Source: Ricinus communis (taxonomy: Eukaryota; Streptophyta; Magnoliopsida; Malpighiales; Euphorbiaceae). Taken from it: a DNA stretch of 64,000 nucleotides. Shown one piece after another: positions 60,931 through 64,000 of this stretch. The stretch spans positions 23,105,126 to 23,169,125 of the forward strand of contig NC_063261.1 of the NCBI RefSeq assembly GCF_019578655.1, given 5' to 3'. The translations under genes and the position numbers were made by a program. Below the pieces are notes generated by a model. The model did no database searches, was not told where the DNA came from, and was given only the letters and a program-made list of their open reading frames with translations. The stretch's first letter is position 1; every line of letters starts with the position of its first letter.

Positions 60931-60939
60931 AAGTATATC

Positions 60940-61574
60940 TAAAGATATAAATTCAAGTTTATGTATAATTTTATGTTCTTTTCTATTAATTTATTGATTA
61001 ATAAGTTACGTTCTTAATTAAACACTCATTATAATCCTAAGAAATAATATATTACTAATAAATTAGTTTTCTAATTAGATAATGATTAATTTTTTAATTA
61101 AATAATAATTATTCTAAAAAATAACATATTAATTATATTTTAATACTATATTAACTAACAAATTAATCTTCGAATCAAAATTGATTCTAATTATAAAAAA
61201 ATATTATTATTTAAATATTATATTCACTAATGAATTAGCTTTTAATTATATAATAAATTTTAATTTTAAAAAATAGTAATATCAATTATATTGATAGTAT
61301 TAATTTATATAATATTAAAGTTAGTAAATAAATATTTTAAAAATAATTTATTGATAGTATTAATCTAAAAATAATATTAATAAATAAATATTTTATTAAT
61401 GTAATAATATTTTTAAAAATTAAAAACATCTGAAAATAATTAATTTGTTATTATTTTTAAAATGATTATAAATCAATATTAAATATTAAACATTTGATTT
61501 AATTATATTTATAAATTTAATTTTATAATCAAAATAATAATAACAGCCGTGCAGTACGATGAATAAACGACTAG
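60940..61574 (+). mobile_element. Helitron-like non-autonomous element, copy C
   Basis: Plus orientation. The 3' terminus has a hairpin (CGTG-CAG-TACG, 61548-61558, one G-T pair), a 12-base spacer and CTAG (61571-61574) followed by T. This is independent support for the Helitron ending seen in copy B. Internal blocks ('ttaactaacaaattaat', 'aataataataacagccgtg') match the other copies. The 5' edge is unclear and may be truncated. Confidence 0.65.
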
Positions 61575-62514
61575 TAACATTAATATCAACCAAAAAATAC
61601 CTAGACATAAAGCTCCCTCCTTAAGCCAAACTCCACATTCAAATGAGAAAAATTTAAAATAATGTATAGTTCTATTATGACATCACTAGAATCTAGACCA
61701 GCTATAATGTGTCAAATTTTTCTCAGTGGAATAACAAAATTACTATATGTAGAATTTTAATTAAAAATCACATACACACACATATTTACTGGTCAAACAC
61801 TTTCATTATGATTATTAAAGTTGAATTATGCTATTATATTTCTTTACTTTATACCATTAACCTTAAACTCTATGTAATAGCCATCAATAGTTGTGCCCTA
61901 AACCTTGTACGTCTTCATATATAAATATAACACACACACACACGGGGGTGGATCCTTGACTTCTTGGAATGAATCAATTATTTATAAACATGATTTGGGT
62001 TCATTAAGTACTTATAAACGGTAAATTAAAGGCCTTAATCTCTTCACTCAAAGCAGGTAAACCTCGTTATAATCCATGAATTATATAGTACATGTGTTAA
62101 GAAAATGTTTGATGTGGCCTGAAACTTATGCAGTGTCGCATAGTATATATCTTAAGAAAATGTCTGATGGGACCTGAAACTTATGCCAAGGCATCCAATG
62201 AATGTAGAAACTTAGAGAGCATGCATGTGTAAGTTTATTGAACTTCACCAAGTTGGTAGTCTTGTTTTGATTACATAAACAAAAAAGAAATCGAGTTAAG
62301 ATCTAATTATACATTATTAATTACACGGGTTGAAATATTCTTGCTAAAGATTTATATACTCTCAAATAAATGCTAATGTTTATATTTAATGTATAAGTTT
62401 AATAATAAGGTAAAACCACTTTAAGAATAATTTAAGATATCCATTTAAAATTTTCATTAATTACAATGTTCCTAATAATGACAAACTTATTAATACAATA
62501 ATATACAAATTATT
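61575..62514. other. Intergenic DNA between Helitron-like copies
   Basis: No gene is recognised. It contains (CA)n at about 61930-61943 and an imperfect duplication with a 55-base period at 62097-62186. Confidence 0.5.
62097..62186. repeat. Imperfect 55-bp-period duplication
   Basis: TTAAGAAAATGTTTGATGTG at 62097 recurs at 62152 as TTAAGAAAATGTCTGATGGG, each continuing with CCTGAAACTTATGC. About 35 bases are shared with four or so mismatches; the rest of the unit has diverged. Confidence 0.75.
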
Positions 62515-62935
62515 TATTAATTAACTTTAATATTATATAAATTAAAAATTAATTTATTATTGAATATAATATTGAAAATATAATTTAAAATGTTATTTTC
62601 TATAATTAGAATTACTATTTAATTATAAAATAAATTTATTAGTTAATATAATTTTAAAAATATAATTAATATGTTGTTTTTATTAGTTAATATAATATTA
62701 AAATATAATTGATATACTATTTTTAGAATTAGAGTCAGTTTCTAATTAAAAATATAACTTATAAATCAATAAATTAACAAAAAAACTATAAAATTACATA
62801 TAAGCTTGAATCTCATATGTTAAAAGTAGATATACATGTCAAAATAAAAAATTTATATTTTAAGAATTAAATATACATATCAAAAAATTTAAATTTCATA
62901 AATTAATATATATAAATATAAATCATCGTTTTACT
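62515..62935 (-). mobile_element. Helitron-like non-autonomous element, copy D (3'-truncated)
   Basis: Same orientation as copies A and B. It retains the 5' two-thirds: the 'ttattagttaatataat' blocks, the ACATATAAGCTTGAATCTCAT block near 62798, matching ACACATAAGCTTGAATTTCA at about 15368, and the terminal TTAATATATAT. The hairpin and CTAG side is missing. Confidence 0.55.
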
Positions 62936-64000
62936 ATTATTTTTAAGATCAACAGTGACCTTAATAATTAAACTCTATATGAGATTGTTTTAGATTTAAA
63001 AAGATTAGTAAAAACATAATTCAGGTAGAAACTTTTGACTTGTAAGATAATTATGAGAGAATTATTTTTAGCCTAAAGATGTATTTCTGTTAATGAATAT
63101 TGTAATTTTATGAAGTAAATTCAAAGCTCAAAACTCCATGCTCTATTACAAGTTCCCTCGCTATACTGTAACCTCTTTCTTTTTTGTTAAATCAGCTGTA
63201 CTCAAACTACATCAACTTAACTAGGGATGAGAAAAAAAAAAAAAATCAAATCAAACTGAAAATGGAAAATTAAAAAATTGGATTGATAGTTAAATAATTA
63301 ACTTTTTTAGATAATTGAACATGATTTCTTTTTAAAATTATCGATTCAGTTTTTTAATTTAAGAAAAGTAAAAAAGTTAAATCAATTTTATCTGTTTTTT
63401 AAGTATAATTCATCAAATTCACTTTAAACTTAAAACATACTTATATTTTCCTCAAAATGCTTTATATTTTATCATATATTGATTATACTTCAAGTTTTAG
63501 TTTTTTTTTGAATAAGAAAATGGGCCATTTTGGAAAATATAAAAATGTATGCCGAATGATGACCTCTATATATGTGTATATATGAATAAATAAATATTAC
63601 ACATGCTACTATAGTAAAATTTAGAAACACAATAATCCGAAACAATGGAAAAGAAATTAGAGAGGAGAATTATTTAAACGTAATTATGAGTGATTTTATC
63701 AATATTAAATTAGAATCGACATATGAAGAATTAAATCAGAGTAAAATTATAAAAAGAGTAGTTAGAATTGAAACTATTTTTATGTGTTCGGTGTATTTTT
63801 ATATATTTAGCTCATTTTTTTTAGTTTATTATATTAAATTTATTCGGTTCTGTCTATATATTTTAATAAATAATCAAGTATGATAATATTTCTATCTTAG
63901 AATATTAAATAAAAAGAATGAAGAGAGATTCTTACTAAGTTTGATATATTTATTATAATTAATAAAAAAATAATATACATGTATAAATATATTAAAAATT
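62936..64000. other. AT-rich right end of the window
   Basis: No gene is seen. 63240-63420 has 'aatcaaatcaaactgaaaatgg'-type motifs resembling short plant repeats. Frames are short and low-complexity. Confidence 0.5.

Noticed and set aside
1..64000. tRNA genes, known conserved microRNA precursors, CRISPR arrays
   Set aside because: I scanned by eye for tRNA T-loop (GGTTCGA-type) signatures, the mature sequences of common plant microRNA families and spaced direct repeats, and found none convincing. A tRNAscan or small-RNA search would be decisive.

Overview
The window is nuclear DNA from a dicot plant. It is strongly AT-rich, genes are sparse and intron-bearing with canonical GT..AG junctions, plant retrotransposon and Helitron debris is common, and every recognisable protein is a land-plant family member with a close Arabidopsis counterpart. 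Protein similarity and repeat style suit a rosid, possibly Euphorbiaceae, but the species call is inference. I see no bacterial-type, viral or CRISPR-type system. Nothing here amounts to an obviously new biological system; the main interest is in small mobile-element families, duplications and conserved gene order.

Layout: 1-12.4 kb is gene-poor, with one Helitron-like repeat (1.24-1.88 kb) and a broken coiled-coil gene on the minus strand (4.7-5.4 kb). A GPAT5/7-type glycerol-3-phosphate acyltransferase (two exons) occupies 12.6-14.3 kb. Two head-to-tail Helitron-like elements (14.8-16.2 kb) and a roughly 66-bp minisatellite (17.3-17.7 kb) follow. An intronless RING-H2/DUF1117 E3 ligase (RDUF type) lies at 23.6-24.7 kb, a miniature LTR element (TRIM-like) at 29.36-29.95 kb, and an intronless PCS1-type aspartic protease at 33.2-34.6 kb.

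39.0-45.6 kb is the densest part. An eight-exon SDIR1 RING E3 ligase gene (plus strand, with a decayed LINE in intron 6) faces a five-exon FKBP20-1 immunophilin gene (minus strand) tail to tail. After a second LINE fragment (47.1-47.95 kb), a probable LTR remnant (49.4-50.5 kb) and AT-rich DNA, a DVL/ROTUNDIFOLIA-like small peptide gene sits at 57.1-57.4 kb (minus). The right end carries two more Helitron-like copies.

The genes are independently transcribed and do not form an operon or cluster pathway. Two themes link them. SDIR1 and RDUF are both E3 ligase families tied to abscisic-acid and drought responses in Arabidopsis. SDIR1, FKBP20-1 and the RTFL gene occur in the order that, from memory, matches Arabidopsis loci At3g55530, At3g55520 and At3g55515, so this looks like an ancestral block stretched by repeats.
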